Notes under the pieces: generated by a model
What the model saw: the letters and a program-made list of their open reading frames with translations, nothing else
The model's database searches: none
What the model was told of the DNA's origin: nothing
Made by a program: the position numbers and the translations under genes
Assembly (NCBI GenBank): GCA_025667525.1
Contig: JANFOE010000193.1
Location: forward strand, 1,550,001-1,614,000
DNA from: Glebionis coronaria
Taxonomy: Eukaryota > Streptophyta > Magnoliopsida > Asterales > Asteraceae
Reading direction: 5' to 3'
Length of the DNA stretch: 64,000 bases
Part shown: positions 1-13,128 of the stretch, one piece after another
Position numbering within the stretch: position 1 is the first letter of the stretch
Layout of the letters: every line of letters starts with the position of its first letter

Positions 1-2694
1 TCTAGATGTGTAGATTCTTTGAGACTTTCTCAGGCTCGAATATTTTATAGAATCTACAAGGGCCTCAACTTAGACTATGCCTCTCTAATGTGGGAAGAAT
101 TTCATTATCAAGCTTTCAGAAACGCTAAGAAGAAATCTGAACACCTAAAGTTTCCACGCTTCACAAAGCTCATCATCGATTACTTCATGAAAGCCGATGA
201 AGCTATCGACCGACGTGGCGGATTCTTCGACAATTCAGAAGATGATGATTTTCTTTTGGTAAACATGAAACAAGAAGGAGTTAAGAGTCTATATCACGGT
301 AGTCTAGCTCCAGTTCTGGATAATCTGCTGAACGATAAAATCAAAAAGAGTGTTGCATACAAGACACTTCTACAAGAAAATGAAGAACACAAAAAGAAGG
401 TAGCTGCTGGAGAGTTCAATGCACCAAAACCTAAAAGCAAAAGAAAGGAACCAGAATCCTCAGAAGCTGATACACCAACACAAGACAAATGTAAAAGAAC
501 AATAACCTTGCCTTATGGTAGAAAAGGTCCAAGGGAAAGAAGTCACTTCTCATAGATGAAGATATAGAAGAACAACAAACGCCTTTGACTGAAAAACAAC
601 AACTGAAACAATTGAAGCAGGTTCTCCAGCGAAGTAGACAAAAGACAGGAGGTAGTGGATCAGGACAGAGGTCAAAGGAAATCGAAGTGTCTGATATTGC
701 TGAATTTGGAGAACCCGATTCTTACGTGGACGAGCTTGTTCATGATGAAGAGGATGATCAGCAGCACGAACACCACGACACAATTATCGATGATATTCCA
801 CCTGTCCGAACAGAGATGGTCCATAAGGGGACAGAGATCAGTGACATAAACAAGGAGTCAAGTGTCACCAAATCTACTTCAGTGTCGGATCCGATAGGTA
901 CATACTTAAACCTCTCTGCTCTAGAATCTGAAGTCACTAACACTGATCCTTCATCAAACCCAAACAAGGTTAATGTCCCCGTAACTTTGGCCACGACATC
1001 GGTAATCAGTACCATTGTGACAACTCCTATAACCCCCTCACTATCAACCATTCAATCTATATCTTTGCCGTCACCTCCACTTGTCAATACAGCTTTCATG
1101 ATGAGAATAGAACAAAGATTGAAAGCTCAAGAGGACAAGACTACTCAAGTCACAGAGCAATTAGAATCATCAAAGAAAGCTTATGAAAATGAATTCGCTC
1201 ACCTTAGAGAAGAATTAGCTAGTCGACAACAAACTGAAGAGTCATTAAAAGTAAATCAAGAAGCTAAAGCACCCAAAAAGCAAGAAAACATCGATCGTCT
1301 TAGAGAATTGAAAAGGAAGTACAGAGACGAGAAAGAGATTCTTGCCAAAGCAAACGAAACACTTATTAAATCCATTGATGCAAAGGTTCAAGGATCTCTT
1401 GACTTGGCACTCCCTGCTCTACGAGACGAGATGAAAAAGATTGTTGCAAGCAAATTGATGATAAATCTTCAGACACTCAGCAGTCAGACTCTCTAATTGC
1501 CCAAAGGCTCACAGACTACGAGTTAAATAAGCTTTTACATGATCGCATGATTCCAATCGGGTCCCACAACCAAATGCCAGCTCAAATAGCACTTCACAAG
1601 GCTCTCAAGACGGCTATGGATGAAGACACCGAGATATTTGAAAAGCATGGCACTATCGTTCCATACAGTAGTCTACATCAAGACGAAGACGATGAAGATG
1701 ATAATGGGGACGATGACGATGACGATGATGATGACGATGATAAAGGTGATGGTGATGATGACAACAATGATGACAGTATGGATGAAAGTAACAATGATGA
1801 GGATGAGGAAGATGAAGAAGAGAAAAGGGATGAAGAGGAGGATGCGGATGTTGATAATACAAACAAAGATAAGTCGGATGATGATGATGCTACTAATGAT
1901 GATCAAAATACAGAAAAAGGGGACAAGACTCAAAAGGAGGATGCTACCAAAGATCAAACCACTCCTACAGCCGAGACACCTCAGCAAGGAAAATGCATCA
2001 AACGAATTCATGATATTAATGCTACTACAGCAATCTCATCAGCTCTAGTTCTATATGCCCCAGCTACCACATCTATAACACAAGCACCAGAACAACCCAT
2101 CCAGGAACCTGATCAACCAATACCTGAAGTTTCAGAATCTGCACTAGTAAAGGATATTCCAGAAACTCAGTCAGTTCCAGAATCTGAACCAGTCACAGAT
2201 ATTCCAGAATCTGAACCAGTTCATGACATTCTATAATCAAGTGATCCGGCGTGGGTGGGTACAATAACCGTAGATGAAAATGCACTCGAGCAACCTTGGG
2301 TCACGGAAGCTGCTGGCATTCGTCCTCTCACTCAAGATGATGAACCAGATTTCTCCCAAATCCTCAGGAATCCCATCGACTTCTCTGCATACTTAGTTTA
2401 CAATTATGGGACTGAGAACATAACTCCGGCTATGGTGGTTCGAGCACTCAATGATCCCAACTTCCTGGCTAACTCAAGAATTAGAAAAATGGAATGTGAA
2501 TACAATTCTAATGAGCTTTTCAAAGCAATGAACACTCCTCAACAAGCATGTCTTCACAAGCCTGAAAAAGCTCCTCTCCCGACAGCAGAAGGTAATTCTC
2601 AAATTATACGTGAATTCTTTGTATGTTGTGACCTTGAGTATTTGATTAAAGGGGCAAACAAGTATGCGACTTCATTAACTATGGTTAAAGCTGC
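1..2694 (+). pseudogene. E0 extra 3' ORF, left part (interrupted, frameshifted)
   Basis: Function unknown. The family is a long third ORF found downstream of pol in many Asteraceae Copia elements. The sequence enters mid-domain (LDYASLMWEEF, matching EDYALLLWEEF of E1), continues through FPRFTKLIIDYFMK, a basic stretch, a coiled-coil region (about 1100-1440), a long Asp/Glu tract (about 1680-1860), an INATT motif and a C-terminal domain ending SLTMVKAA at the E1 insertion. Frame changes occur near 490-525 and near 1460. A TAA at 2234-2236 lies in the last frame and is readable as CAA to TAA. The ORF resumes after E1 at 22833 once the 5-bp duplication is removed, where E1 itself reads KAANWG. 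The start codon is outside the window. Confidence 0.8.
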
Positions 2695-3015
2695 TGTTAG
2701 AAATACGTTTTAACATATATTAGAAGTATCGGTCACTCCACAATATTATTTATGTTGTAATAGCTCGTAGTTAACAAATACTTATTTAGTTAAGTAAGAA
2801 CCGGCCCATGGGCTTGTCATGGGCTGGCCCAAGTCCATTAGTGGCTTGGAAGTATAAATACCCCTTTCCTCCTTGGAAAGGGGTTGGTTGTTGTTCATTT
2901 CCTAGTTTCACTTGAATAAAAAGACACATAGTTTTCTCTCACTTTCTCTCTCTAGTTTCTCTCTCTAGAAAACATCAACCCACTTCATAGATTCATAGGT
3001 TATCAAGATTCTACA
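2695..3015 (+). repeat. E1 5' LTR
   Basis: Direct repeat of 22507-22827, TG...CA ends, 321 bp, three mismatches by eye. It contains a TATA box at 2853-2860, a candidate polyadenylation hexamer AATAAA at 2915-2920 and CT-rich sequence before the 3' end. It is short for so large an element. Confidence 0.97.
2853..2860 (+). promoter_or_regulatory. TATA box in E1 5' LTR
   Basis: TATAAATA lies 158 bp into the LTR, followed by C-rich sequence where transcription would be expected to start about 25-30 bp downstream. The same motif is in the 3' LTR at 22665-22672. This would be the promoter for genomic RNA. Confidence 0.75.
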
Positions 3016-3017
3016 TT

Positions 3018-3030
3018 TGGTATCAAGAGC
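3018..3030 (+). other. E1 primer-binding site (initiator Met-tRNA type)
   Basis: TGGTATCAAGAGC begins two bases after the LTR. It matches the usual plant iMet-tRNA complement TGGTATCAGAGC with one extra A, so priming may be impaired or use a variant tRNA. N1 (17923) and E2 (40930) have the uninterrupted form. Confidence 0.85.
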
Positions 3031-3281
3031 TATGGGGTGATTTAAGGTAATGATTTGTGTGGTTTTTTAGTTTTTGATTGTATTAGTGTTCTTTAAGAAG
3101 ATCCATCTTGATTCTTGGAGTTTTTGGTGTTTTTGTGATTGGGATTAGTAGATAAGTATTAGTTTTTACTTATTATTATAGAAATCACAAAACTTTTTGG
3201 GTTATTTGGTAAAAAATCTGGGTTTAAATCACCATTTTTTGATCGACTGTTCATCCGTTACAAGTTACTGAATACCCAGAC

Positions 3282-3682
3282 AAAGTTCCGAACCAAAAAG
3301 TTCCGGATCAAAAAGTTCCGGATCAACCAAAGTTCCGGACCAAAAAGTTCCGAACCAAAAGTTCCGGATCAAGGAAAGTTCCGGATCAAGGAAGTTCCGA
3401 ACCAAAAGTTCCAGATCAAGGAAAGTTCCGGATCAAGAAAGTTCCGAACCAAAAGTTCCTGATCAAGGAATGTTCCGGATCAAGGAAAGTTCCGAACCAA
3501 AGTTCCGGATCAAGGAAAGTTCCAGATCAAGGAAAGTTCCGGATCAAGGTAAAGTTACGGATCAAGGGAAAGTTCCGGATCAAGGAAAGTTCCGGATCAA
3601 GGAAAAAGTTCCGAATCAAGGTATTCCAAGCCAAAATCTTTCGAATCAACACTTCCGAATCAACAAAAGTTCCGAATCAAGG
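3282..3682 (+). repeat. Minisatellite array 1 in the E1 leader
   Basis: About 25 imperfect head-to-tail units of 15-19 bp with consensus near AAGTTCCGGATCAAGGA. Sequence variants GTTCCG, GTTCCAG and GTTACGG and variable A runs show decay. The array occupies the leader between a donor-like site (GT at 3047) and the gag start at 3819. The open frame at 3470-3715 is a by-product of the repeat. The unit is clearly related to array 2 at 13362-13975. Confidence 0.95.
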
Positions 3683-3818
3683 GATATTTTACTTGTTTTT
3701 TCGACGATTTTTTAGAGGATTTAATCTTGGTTTCTTACAACAAAAACTCAACACAATTCACAAGCTTTACTTCACTACTCGATCAACCGATAATCTTTGT
3801 CTCTTTGAAGTGAACAAA

Positions 3819-6800
3819 ATGAATCCGAATTCAGTAATGCCTCAGATGACATCACTTACGGATATTTCCGTCATTACGGGAACGGATAATCGCCCTCCAA
3901 TGCTCATCAAAGAAGTTTTTGAAGCATGGCAATGCCGGATGATGTCTTACCTTAAGGGAAAACCGGTATATGGGAGGCTTATGGTTAAGTCAATTTTAAA
4001 TGGTCCACTTGACTATGGTACCATCGTGGTTAACAATGTGACTTGACCAAGGGAGTTTGAAGAACTTACACCAGCTCAACAACTTGTTGCCGATGCAGAC
4101 GAAAAGGCTCTTCAAACAATTCTCCAAGCTCTTCCACATGACATCTATCGAATGGTAAGTCAGTATACGGTGGCAAAGGATTTATGGGAACGTCTAAAGG
4201 TGTTGCTACAAGGTACGTCTCTTACCAAACAGGAAAGGGAATGTCAGTTGTATGATCTGTTTGATAGATTCACGTACAACCCAGGGGAAATGCTTCGCGA
4301 CTATTACTTCAGATTCACTACTCTCATGAATGATCTGAATGTATACAATCTCGTGATTGCTCCATTCCAGGTTAACACCATGTTTTTGAATACTTTACCT
4401 CAAGCTGAATGGGGTGATTATATTACCGATGTTAAGTTAACCAGGGATTTGCATAAGTGCAATTTGGATCAACTCTATGCTTTCCTTCAGCAGCATGAGA
4501 AACATGTGATCATGCACCGTTCGCCTCGAGGTATGTACCCTGATTCCTTAGCTTTGATGGTGAATCAACCAAGCTTGTCACACAACAACACTCCTTATAT
4601 CTTGGGACATCAAGCCTATCATCCATCACCTTACATGACACCAACCTTCCCCCAATACTCGATTCTACCGCAACCACCCACCTCACATCAGCAACAATAT
4701 CGGTTTAATGCACCTTCACGACACTATGCTTCACAACATCACCCAGCAAGTATTGCACCTTATGCTCAATCTTCATATTCTTCTTATCAAGAGAATGCAG
4801 CATATCCCTCAAGCTACTCTGACCACATGAGTGTTCCTTCTAGTGCTTATGCAGCTCCACAAGACCAAGCACTATATTGTGATGATGATGAAGTCCCCAT
4901 TCCTGAATTCAAACAAGGAACTGACCCAGTTAAAGTGTTAGCCACTATGTCTGCTTATCTCACAAGGACTTTAAGAAAACGAGGATTTAGGGGATCAGCT
5001 CCGACTAACAATCAGTTGAGGAATTCATCCAATTCTCGCCAACAAGCTACTATTGAGAATGGCAGGGTAATGGTTCAACCTATTCAATCATATCAGGGGA
5101 GACCTACTACATCAACTACCAATGCTCGCACGGTCAATCCTGCTCCAATGGTCAACACTCCTCCACGGGCTAATTCTACAGGCAAGTTGAGAATGATTAC
5201 ATGCTACAACTGCAAGGAAGAAGGTCACATGTCCAGGGATTTCAAGAAACCCAAGAGGAGAAGGGATGGTCAATGGTTTGCAGAGAAGATCTATCTGGTG
5301 AATGCTCAGGCACAAGGAAGGGAACTTGATGAAGAGGAGCTTGCATTTCTTGCTGATCCAGGGATTGCTGAACAAGACGTGGTCACCACACAGAATGCAG
5401 CATACCAAGCAGATGATCTTGATGCGTATGACTCAGACTGTGATGAATTTCAATATGCAAAGGCAGCTCTTATGGCAACTATCTCCAGCTTAGGGCCAGA
5501 AAAGAGATCTGAGGTACTTATTAATACCACTGATGCTAGTATTCAACCACATCAAGTTGTGCAAGAGAGTGCTGATTCGAATGAATCTTCGGTGGTGACT
5601 CTTTTAAATGAGGAAACAATCAATGATAGTAATATCAATGTGAGTCCCCAGACTTTGAGTGAATCACAACCGGGAGCCATTTCGCATACACATACTCCTG
5701 CTCAACAAGATTTGGTCATGGTTCCTGCTACATTACTTAGCCAAATGAATGCTGCACTCTTAGAAACCCTAGCTAAGAATAAGAATTTGTCTGATGAGCT
5801 TGCCTTAAGCAACGAGAAAGTTCAAACTTTGGAATTAGTGCCTTCGTCTAGTGCTCTAACAAATCCCGAATATGATCATTTTCGAAACAAACAAATGGGT
5901 CATTTGCAAGAAATTGAAAACTTAAGAGCAAATCTTTCTAATGAACTTAAAGAAAAAGAGTTAGTAGTCACTAATTTTCAAAAACTTCAAACAGATTTTG
6001 AATTACTCGAGTCTAAGAAGAATGAAATGGAGATTAATGCTGCTAATAAGATTAGAAGTCTAGATTATTTGCTTTTAAGACAATACGCTGATTCTCAACT
6101 AGTACACTTATTTGATGCCTCGTTTAGAGAATTTAACTTATCACGTCAAAAAGGCCTTCCCCCTAACCCACGGTATGCAAAACAAGCTTTAAGCCATAAT
6201 CCAAGACTTTATAATGCAACCCAATTAGGATTGGTCTTAGACCCGATTGTTATTTTCGATGAACGCACCAATAAGGATCTAGTTGATGAGAATCGGTCAT
6301 ACAATTTTGCAAAATATCCAGATTGTGATTATTTTAAAATGAATCAGGAGCTTGCTAAAACGGATTTTAGAATTCGCTTCCATATGGAAAAAGATCTCAT
6401 TACAGCACCAACCTATATGTTGAATGAAGAAAACCCTAGTACACTTCCTACACTTGTCAAAATGGATGGTCCTAAGGAAATTCCAAAGGATCTTCCACCT
6501 GTTAGCACTGTATGGTTAAACTTACAAGAGATTAATCAATACTTTACTAATTTTGACAAGGTCATTTTGGAATGTACGACTTCAAATGGCCTAAACGCCG
6601 GAGAATGGGCTTTCGAACACATGAACGAGGTGTTTAAAAATGAGATCAATCCATTTGTCGAAAGTCTAAAAGGAAGTTTTGCATCTCTTAAGAAAAATCT
6701 TGAGTTTGAAATTGGAGAAGTTCAAAAAGTGTTTTATGAAATGGACACCGCTTACGTACTACAACTAATTGAAAAGGAAAAGATTTTATCCGAATATGAC

Positions 6801-8638
6801 CGATTCTTGTCCGAAGTAATCTCGTGTGATGTGCTTACTGCTGTAAATGTTAATTATTCGAATGAGCTTACATCCGCTATGATTAAATGTGATGATGTGA
6901 ATATTTGTGATGATGTGTGTGATCTCTCTATAAATGTTGCTGATACTGTAAATGAGGTAGATAATCATTCTTGTCACGAATCTAACGCTAAGTTTTTAAG
7001 GCTACAAGATTCTTACAATTTACTTTCAAAACGCTTTAATAAACTAGAACAACATTGTATATCTTTAGAATTAAAACAACAAACTCAAAATGAGGATCTT
7101 TTGATAACAAATAGTTGTGAAAACGGTGTTGAGACGAGTGACAAGATGATTGCAATAGTTAAGGCATTAGAGGAAGAGATTATGAGATTGAAGAGAGATG
7201 TATCATCAAATGAAACACTAAAATTGGAACTAGAGGTTGCAGAGTCTAAAAACCAGGCCTTAGAAATTAGACTTTCGTCTATTCTAGGGGAGATGGATCG
7301 TGCAAGACAGGGAATGTCCCAACTTTATGGTTCACTAGAAGAACGCTTCGCTTTTAATGCGGCACAGCAACAATCTTATGTTGAACAATTGAACCAAAAA
7401 TGTGAGGAAATTTCTGACTTAAACATCCTGCTCATTGACAAAAACATGGTTTTGGCCGAGTTAAAGGAGACACTTCTTCTCACCCGACAAGAAGCTGTTA
7501 ATAACTTATCTACCAACTCTGCACCGTCCTCTAGTGCTCCAACAACCAAGTCAGTAGTGCTTTATAAGAACCCGCTCCATAAGAGAAACCCGGTTACCTA
7601 CGATGATTATATGAGGAATGCCATTAAGCATGTAGATCTTGTTAGGGATATTTTAGACGATCTTTATGCCTTAGATCCCTCAAGTAGCTACTATTATTCG
7701 GCTCATGAATATATTAAGCGAGTTCAATATTGTTTAGCATATTTGCAATACATAGGTAAACCAGGTTCTGCACTACTCACTAATAGACCCATTGCTGTAA
7801 CTCCATTCAATAAGACCCCAGGAGCAAAACCGTTATTGGCACCATCAAGTAAGGCACCTTTAAAATCTGTTGCTAATATTCCCACTTTGCCTTCTACAAG
7901 AGTAAAAGAGTCTACTAAGGCTAAAGGATCGCCACTCAAGAAAGATAAGATCAAGCCCTCCACTAGTAGTACCAACAAGAAGAAAGTAGAAGCTCATCAT
8001 AGGAATGTTAGTTCAGTTTTAAATAAAAAGAATCATGTTAAGACTAAAAGCTCTACGCCTGTGCAGAAGCCTAAACCATTCGTGAATTCTAATTTGAATT
8101 GTGGAATTGTAATGAATGTATGTTTTCCCAACGTCATGATTTGTGTCTTATTGATCATGTGAATGAAATGAATGCCATTAAGAATAATGTTGAATGGAAG
8201 CCAACTGGTAGAACTCGTGCCCAAGTTGGCTGGCAATGGCGTCCCACTGGTAGGACCTTTACATTAGATGGAAAAATGTGCCCTTTAACTAGGAATGCAT
8301 CCATTGAGGTTATGTCAAAGCGTCCTTTAGATAGGCACACTAGCACTCAAGTATGGAAACAGCGCCCTTTAATTAGGTCAGCTCCCACTATAGTGCCTAT
8401 CAGTGAAGAAATACCACAGGATTTAAGTCAACTAGAATCTACACCACCAACTAGGAAGAAGAAGGCTAGGAAATCTAAGAAACCTAAAGTTAGCAAATCT
8501 AAGATTATTAAATCTGTACCTGCTAATAACAAGGAACATTCAGATTCCGATACCTCTACATTGTCTTCGTGTAGTGATATTTTCAGGTGGTCCAAATCAT
8601 CCTCTGGTATTTGTACTCCGGTTGTTCAAAGCATATGA
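3819..8638 (+). pseudogene. gag: E1 gag (nucleocapsid/capsid polyprotein), disrupted
   Basis: Gag would form the virus-like particle in the cytoplasm and package element RNA. The ATG at 3819 opens MNPNSVMPQMTS, followed by the Copia Gag domain (WERLKVLLQGTSLTKQEREC, about 4185-4250), a Gln/Tyr/Pro-rich linker, a zinc knuckle near 5202, long coiled-coil stretches (about 5740-7500) and a basic Lys-rich tail. Defects: an in-frame TGA at 4044-4046 where relatives have Arg (CGA to TGA); the last Cys of the CCHC knuckle is replaced (CYNCKEEGHMSRDF); and a frame change near 8100-8115, after which the reading resumes as CNECMFSQRHD and runs to 8638. At about 1,600 codons it is much longer than a simple Gag. 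The final part overlaps protease in a -1 frame. Confidence 0.9.
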
Positions 8639-11600
8639 CCGGAGATCGCTCGATGCTCCGAAATTTCGTCAGCAAGTTTCTTGGAACGGTTAAATTCGAA
8701 AATGATCATATAGCAAAGATAGTGGGGTATGGTGAATATCAGATTGGAAACGTTACGATTTCAAGGGTATACTATGTAGAAGGTCTTGGTCATAACTTAT
8801 TTTCAGTCGGACAGTTTTGTGATTCCAACCTAGAGGTTGCTTTTCGACAACACACTTGTTTCATCCGCAACTTGGAAGGAAAAGACTTGTTGAAGGGATC
8901 TCGTGGTGCAAATCTTTATACGTTGTCCCTACAAGACATGATGGCCGCCTCTCCAGTATGTCTTCTCTCTAAAACATCTAAGACCAAGTCATGGTTATGG
9001 CATCGCAGATTATCTCATCTTAACTTTGATGCTATTAATCATCTGGCTAAAAACGAATTAGTTCGTGGTCTTCCAAAGCTCAAATTTCACAAGGACCATT
9101 TATGTTCCGCGTGTTCAAGGGGGAAAAGTACCAAGAAATCATACAAGCCCAAAGCTGAAGACACCAATCAAGAAAAACTTCATCTTTTGCATATGGATCT
9201 TTGTGGGCCAATGAGAACTGAAAGTGTGAGCGGTAAGAAATTCATTCTGGTTATTGTGGATGATTTCTCCAGGTTTACATGGGTTAGATTTCTACGTACA
9301 AAGGATGAAGCACCGAAGGCTATCATCACTTTTCTGAAATTCATTCAGGTACGTTTGAATACTTCTGTCCGCCGTATTCGTACAGATAATGGAACAGAGT
9401 TCGTCAACCAGACTCTTCGTGATTACTATGAAGGAGTTGGTATCTCACATGAAACATCCGCTGCACGCACTCCACAACAAAACGGTGTCGTTGAAAGACG
9501 GAATCGTACTCTTATGGAAGCTGCTAGGACTATGCTAATTTATGCGAATGCCTCATTGTTCTTGTGGGCAGAAGCCATATCTACTGCATGTTTCACCTAA
9601 AACCGTTCTATCATTCGGAAACGCCATGGAAAAACACCTTACGAGCTTCTACATGATCGTAAACCCGATGTTTCATTTTTTCATGTGTTTGGTGCTCTTT
9701 GTTATCCAAACATTAATAGTGAGAACTTGGGCAAGCTTCAACCAAAAGCCGATATAGGTATTTTCATTGGTTACTCACCCTCCAAGAAAGCATACCGAAT
9801 TTACAACCGTCGTCTTGGTAAGATTGTAGAAACTATGGACACAGATTTCGATGAGCTGACAATGATGGCTTCTGAGCAACACAGCTCTGAACCCGCGCTT
9901 CATGAGATGGGAACCGATGCTATTAGTTCCGGATTAGTTCCCAATAATCCTACTTCTACATCATTCTTACCACCAACAAGGCCCGAGTGGGATAAACTGT
10001 TTCAACCGTTGTTTGATGAATTCTTTGATCCCCCAAATGATGAAGTTCTAGCACCTGTAGTGATAGCTCCAATCCCTGAAGTTGTTGCTCAAGCAAATGA
10101 AGCTTTATCTAATGCATCTTCAATTAACATTGAACCGGATGCACCCTTACCAAGTGATTCTCAAACTACACCTGAATCGTCACCCCTACTTGTGCCTAAT
10201 GATGTGGAAGAGGATTCTATTGATCACGATTTGGAATATGCTCACCTGCAAGAGCTTCCTTTCTTTGGTGTAGCGATACCTGAAAACCCTTCAGCCGCGT
10301 CTACCTCAGAAGAAGCTCCTTCTATTGTTCACTCCAGACCACCTAGGATTGAAAAACATAGCACCAAATGGACAAAAGATCACCCAATTAGGAATGTCAT
10401 TGGTAATCTCGATCGACCAGTCTCTACACGCCATCAATTACAAGAGAGTGCACTCTATTGCTACTTTGATGCATTTCTCTCCGAAGTTGAACCTAAAAAT
10501 TGGCAACATGCTATGACTCAATCATCTTGGATTGAAGCCATGCAGGAGGAACTAAATGAATTCCAAAGACTTGAAGTATGGGAATTAGTTCCTCTCCCTG
10601 ACAAGGTTAACATCCTTACTTTGTTATGGGTTTATAAGGTTAAACTCGATGAGATGGGTGCAGTATTAAAGAATAAGGCTAGATTGGTTGCTAGAGGATA
10701 TAAACAAGCCTTGGGTATAGACTTTGAAGAATCTTTTGCTCCTGTGGCAAGATTGGAGGCGATTAGACTATTCCTTGCGTATGCTGCTCATATGAACATG
10801 ATCGTCTATCAAATGGATGTGAAGACGACATTTTTGAACGGTGAACTAAGGGAAGAAGTCTATGTTAGTCAGCCAGATGGGTTCGTTAGCACGGAGTTTC
10901 CTAATCATGTGTACAAGCTTAAGAAGGCTCTCTATGGGTTGAAACAAGCTCCACGCGCGTGGTATGATCTCCTTTCAACATACCTCATCTCGAAAGGCTT
11001 CTCCAAAGGCAAGGTGGACCCCACTCTATTCACTCTCAAGGAGGACAACGACATGCTTCTGGTACAAATTTATGTTGATGATATAATATTTGCTACCTCT
11101 AACATAGACTTGTCACAACGCTTTGAGAAGATAATGTCCACACGCTTTCAGATGTCAATGATGGGAAAAATTTCATTTTTCTTAGGATTACAAATTTCTC
11201 AGAATCCCAGAGGCATCTTTATTAATCAATCCAAATATGCTCTAGAATCTTTAAAGAAATATAACTTTGATAATTGTGACCCCGTGGACACTCCAATGGT
11301 GGAGAAATCCAAGTTAGATGAAGACAGGAATGGGACTATTGTCGATCCAAAACTTTACCGTAGGATGATCGACACCCTTCTCTATCTGACTGCTAGCAGG
11401 CCTGATTTGCAATTTGTCGTATGCATGTGTGCCCGGTATCAGGCTCGGCCTACCGAAAAGCACCTACATGTTGTGAAAAGGATCTTCGATATCTAAAAGG
11501 AACACTTCATCGTGGTCTATGGTATCCGAAAGATTCCTCTATTGCTTTAATATCATACGCAGATGCCGATCATGCTGGGTGTCAAGACACGAGGCGTAGC

Positions 11601-12053
11601 ACTTCTGGATCTGTGCAACTCCTTGGAGACAGATTGATCAGTTGGTTTTCAAAAAGGCAGAAAAGCGCTGCAATTTCTAGCACGGAGGCTGAATACATCG
11701 CCATGTCCGGTTGTTGTGCTCAAGTCCTTTGGATGAGATCACAATTAACTGACTACTGTTTGGGTTTCAACAAAATCCCGATGTATTGTGACAACAAGAG
11801 CGCCATTGCCCTTTGCTGCAACTATGTTCAACACTCCCGGGCCAAGAACATAGACATTCGCTACCATTTCATTAAAGAGCAGGTGGAGAACGGAGTGATC
11901 GAGCTGTATTTTGTCACTACTGAGTATCAGCTGGCAGATATGTTCACCAAAGCCTTAGATCGAGGACGAATCGAGTTTTTGATCGACAAGCTTGGCATGA
12001 AATCATTCACTCCAGCGACTCTCAAAGAATTGGCAGAAGAATCAGCTGAATAG
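8578..12053 (+). pseudogene. pol: E1 pol: protease, integrase, reverse transcriptase, RNase H, disrupted
   Basis: Copia order. The protease region shows YSGCSKHMTG with Tyr (8614-8616) where the catalytic Asp of DSG belongs. GAG-pre-integrase and the HHCC zinc region follow (WHRRLSHLNF, CSAC). The integrase core has HMDLCGPM, RTDNGTEF and ERRNRTLMEAART. A TAA at 9598-9600 interrupts it, where relatives have Gln (CAA to TAA). RT carries [24 protein letters not shown] and YVDDIIFA (about 11071). A one-base loss near 11490 shifts the frame before RNase H, which keeps [15 protein letters not shown] and CDNKSAI. It stops at 12051-12053. There is no ATG at the start: the frame opens after TAG-TGA at 8572-8577 and lies -1 relative to gag, with TTTTCAG at 8580-8586 just upstream of protease. 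Confidence 0.93.
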
Positions 12054-13128
12054 TGGTGGTAAACTATTCAGGCGTATCCTTTGTTCGTGATCATGTATAT
12101 TATCGTATATATATAAACCACAAAAAGAAAAATACAAAAATATAAAACCAAGAAAAACCATAAAAAATATAAAACCTAGAAAAACCATAAAAATTATAAA
12201 ATCAAGAAAAACCAAAAATATTTTTTCGTTTTTAAAACGGGCATGTCTTTTAGTACGGTAATATTTACGGCCTTAGAAATGTCGATCAATATTGACACGG
12301 TGCCATAAATAGAGTCCGTATAAAAGTTGTACATTTTCAAAACATGCCCATTATGTCTTGTAGTTATTTCTGACTGCAACCCGGTTTTCATATTAAAGTC
12401 ACGTATTTCCTTGGAAAACGTTGGCTCACAACGGGAATTAACTTTCTCGGGCATGATTTACACGCCAAATCATGTAAAGGGATCAAGTTTACTTTATAAC
12501 TTGGTCTAACACGAATTAGTGTACGTCTCAGTGCATTAATTTGTCAAAATAAGAGAAATCTTATTGCCACAACGAATCAATCTTTTTCAAGATACTAATT
12601 GGAAATGCTTTCATCAATATTTGACTCTTTAAACAATGACTACAGCTCTTTAAATAGAAAACAGGTCATCATTTAAGGGGGAGAAAATATTAAATCATCT
12701 TCGTCATCGAAACGATTTTCAAAAAGTGTTTGTGGAAAATTAATTGGCTAACGAGTAATTTTGCTTTAGAATACGACTAGTGCTTGCTCAATGTGATAGA
12801 ATTTGCTTTAAGATCTTGGAGATTTGCTAATAGGTTGTGATGCTTAAGTTGTGTGAAGGTTAAGTTGGCGAAATTTAATAATGGTTAGAAAAAATGAAAA
12901 GATAAGAACCAAAAAGGAAAAGAATAGAAGAGTATAGGGACTTAAGGTGATATTTGGGTAAATTGCAAAATTTTGACCTAAGTTAAAACCAAAACCCCCC
13001 ATACGTTTATCTTTTCTTCATTCACTGTTACTATTCATTTCTTTTCACTCTGCCGCCATTAACACACCCACTAAGCTTTTACAAAACTCTCGTTTTCATC
13101 TCCTAATCCGGTTCATTCGATTTATAAG
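12054..13128 (+). other. E1 non-coding region after pol: A-rich repeats, purine tract, leader-like DNA
   Basis: No coding is supported here. 12119-12222 holds degenerate A-rich repeats built on AAAACCAAGAAAAACCATA. A polypurine-tract look-alike AAGGGGGAGAAAAT lies near 12675. From about 12930 the texture changes: GGGACTTAAGGTGATATTTG, a C run (CCAAAACCCCCCATACG), then CT-rich DNA (12990-13110) ending TTTATAAG at the donor-like GT of 13129. This resembles a plant promoter and 5' UTR more than retroelement spacer. No clear TATA box is visible (only TATAGGG near 12935), so a promoter role is inference. Confidence 0.55.

Noticed and set aside
1653..2048. Several frames rich in Ser, His or Met opposite and beside the acidic tract
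   Set aside because: Shadows of the GAT/GAA repeat that encodes the Asp/Glu tract of the E0 ORF. The same occurs at 16076-16443 in E1.
3282..3682. CRISPR-like regular repeats
   Set aside because: Units are directly adjacent without unique spacers, and the context is a plant retrotransposon leader.
8578..8638. Programmed -1 slippery heptamer between gag and protease
   Set aside because: I checked the overlap for X-XXY-YYZ in the gag frame and found no fit, so only the frame relation is reported.
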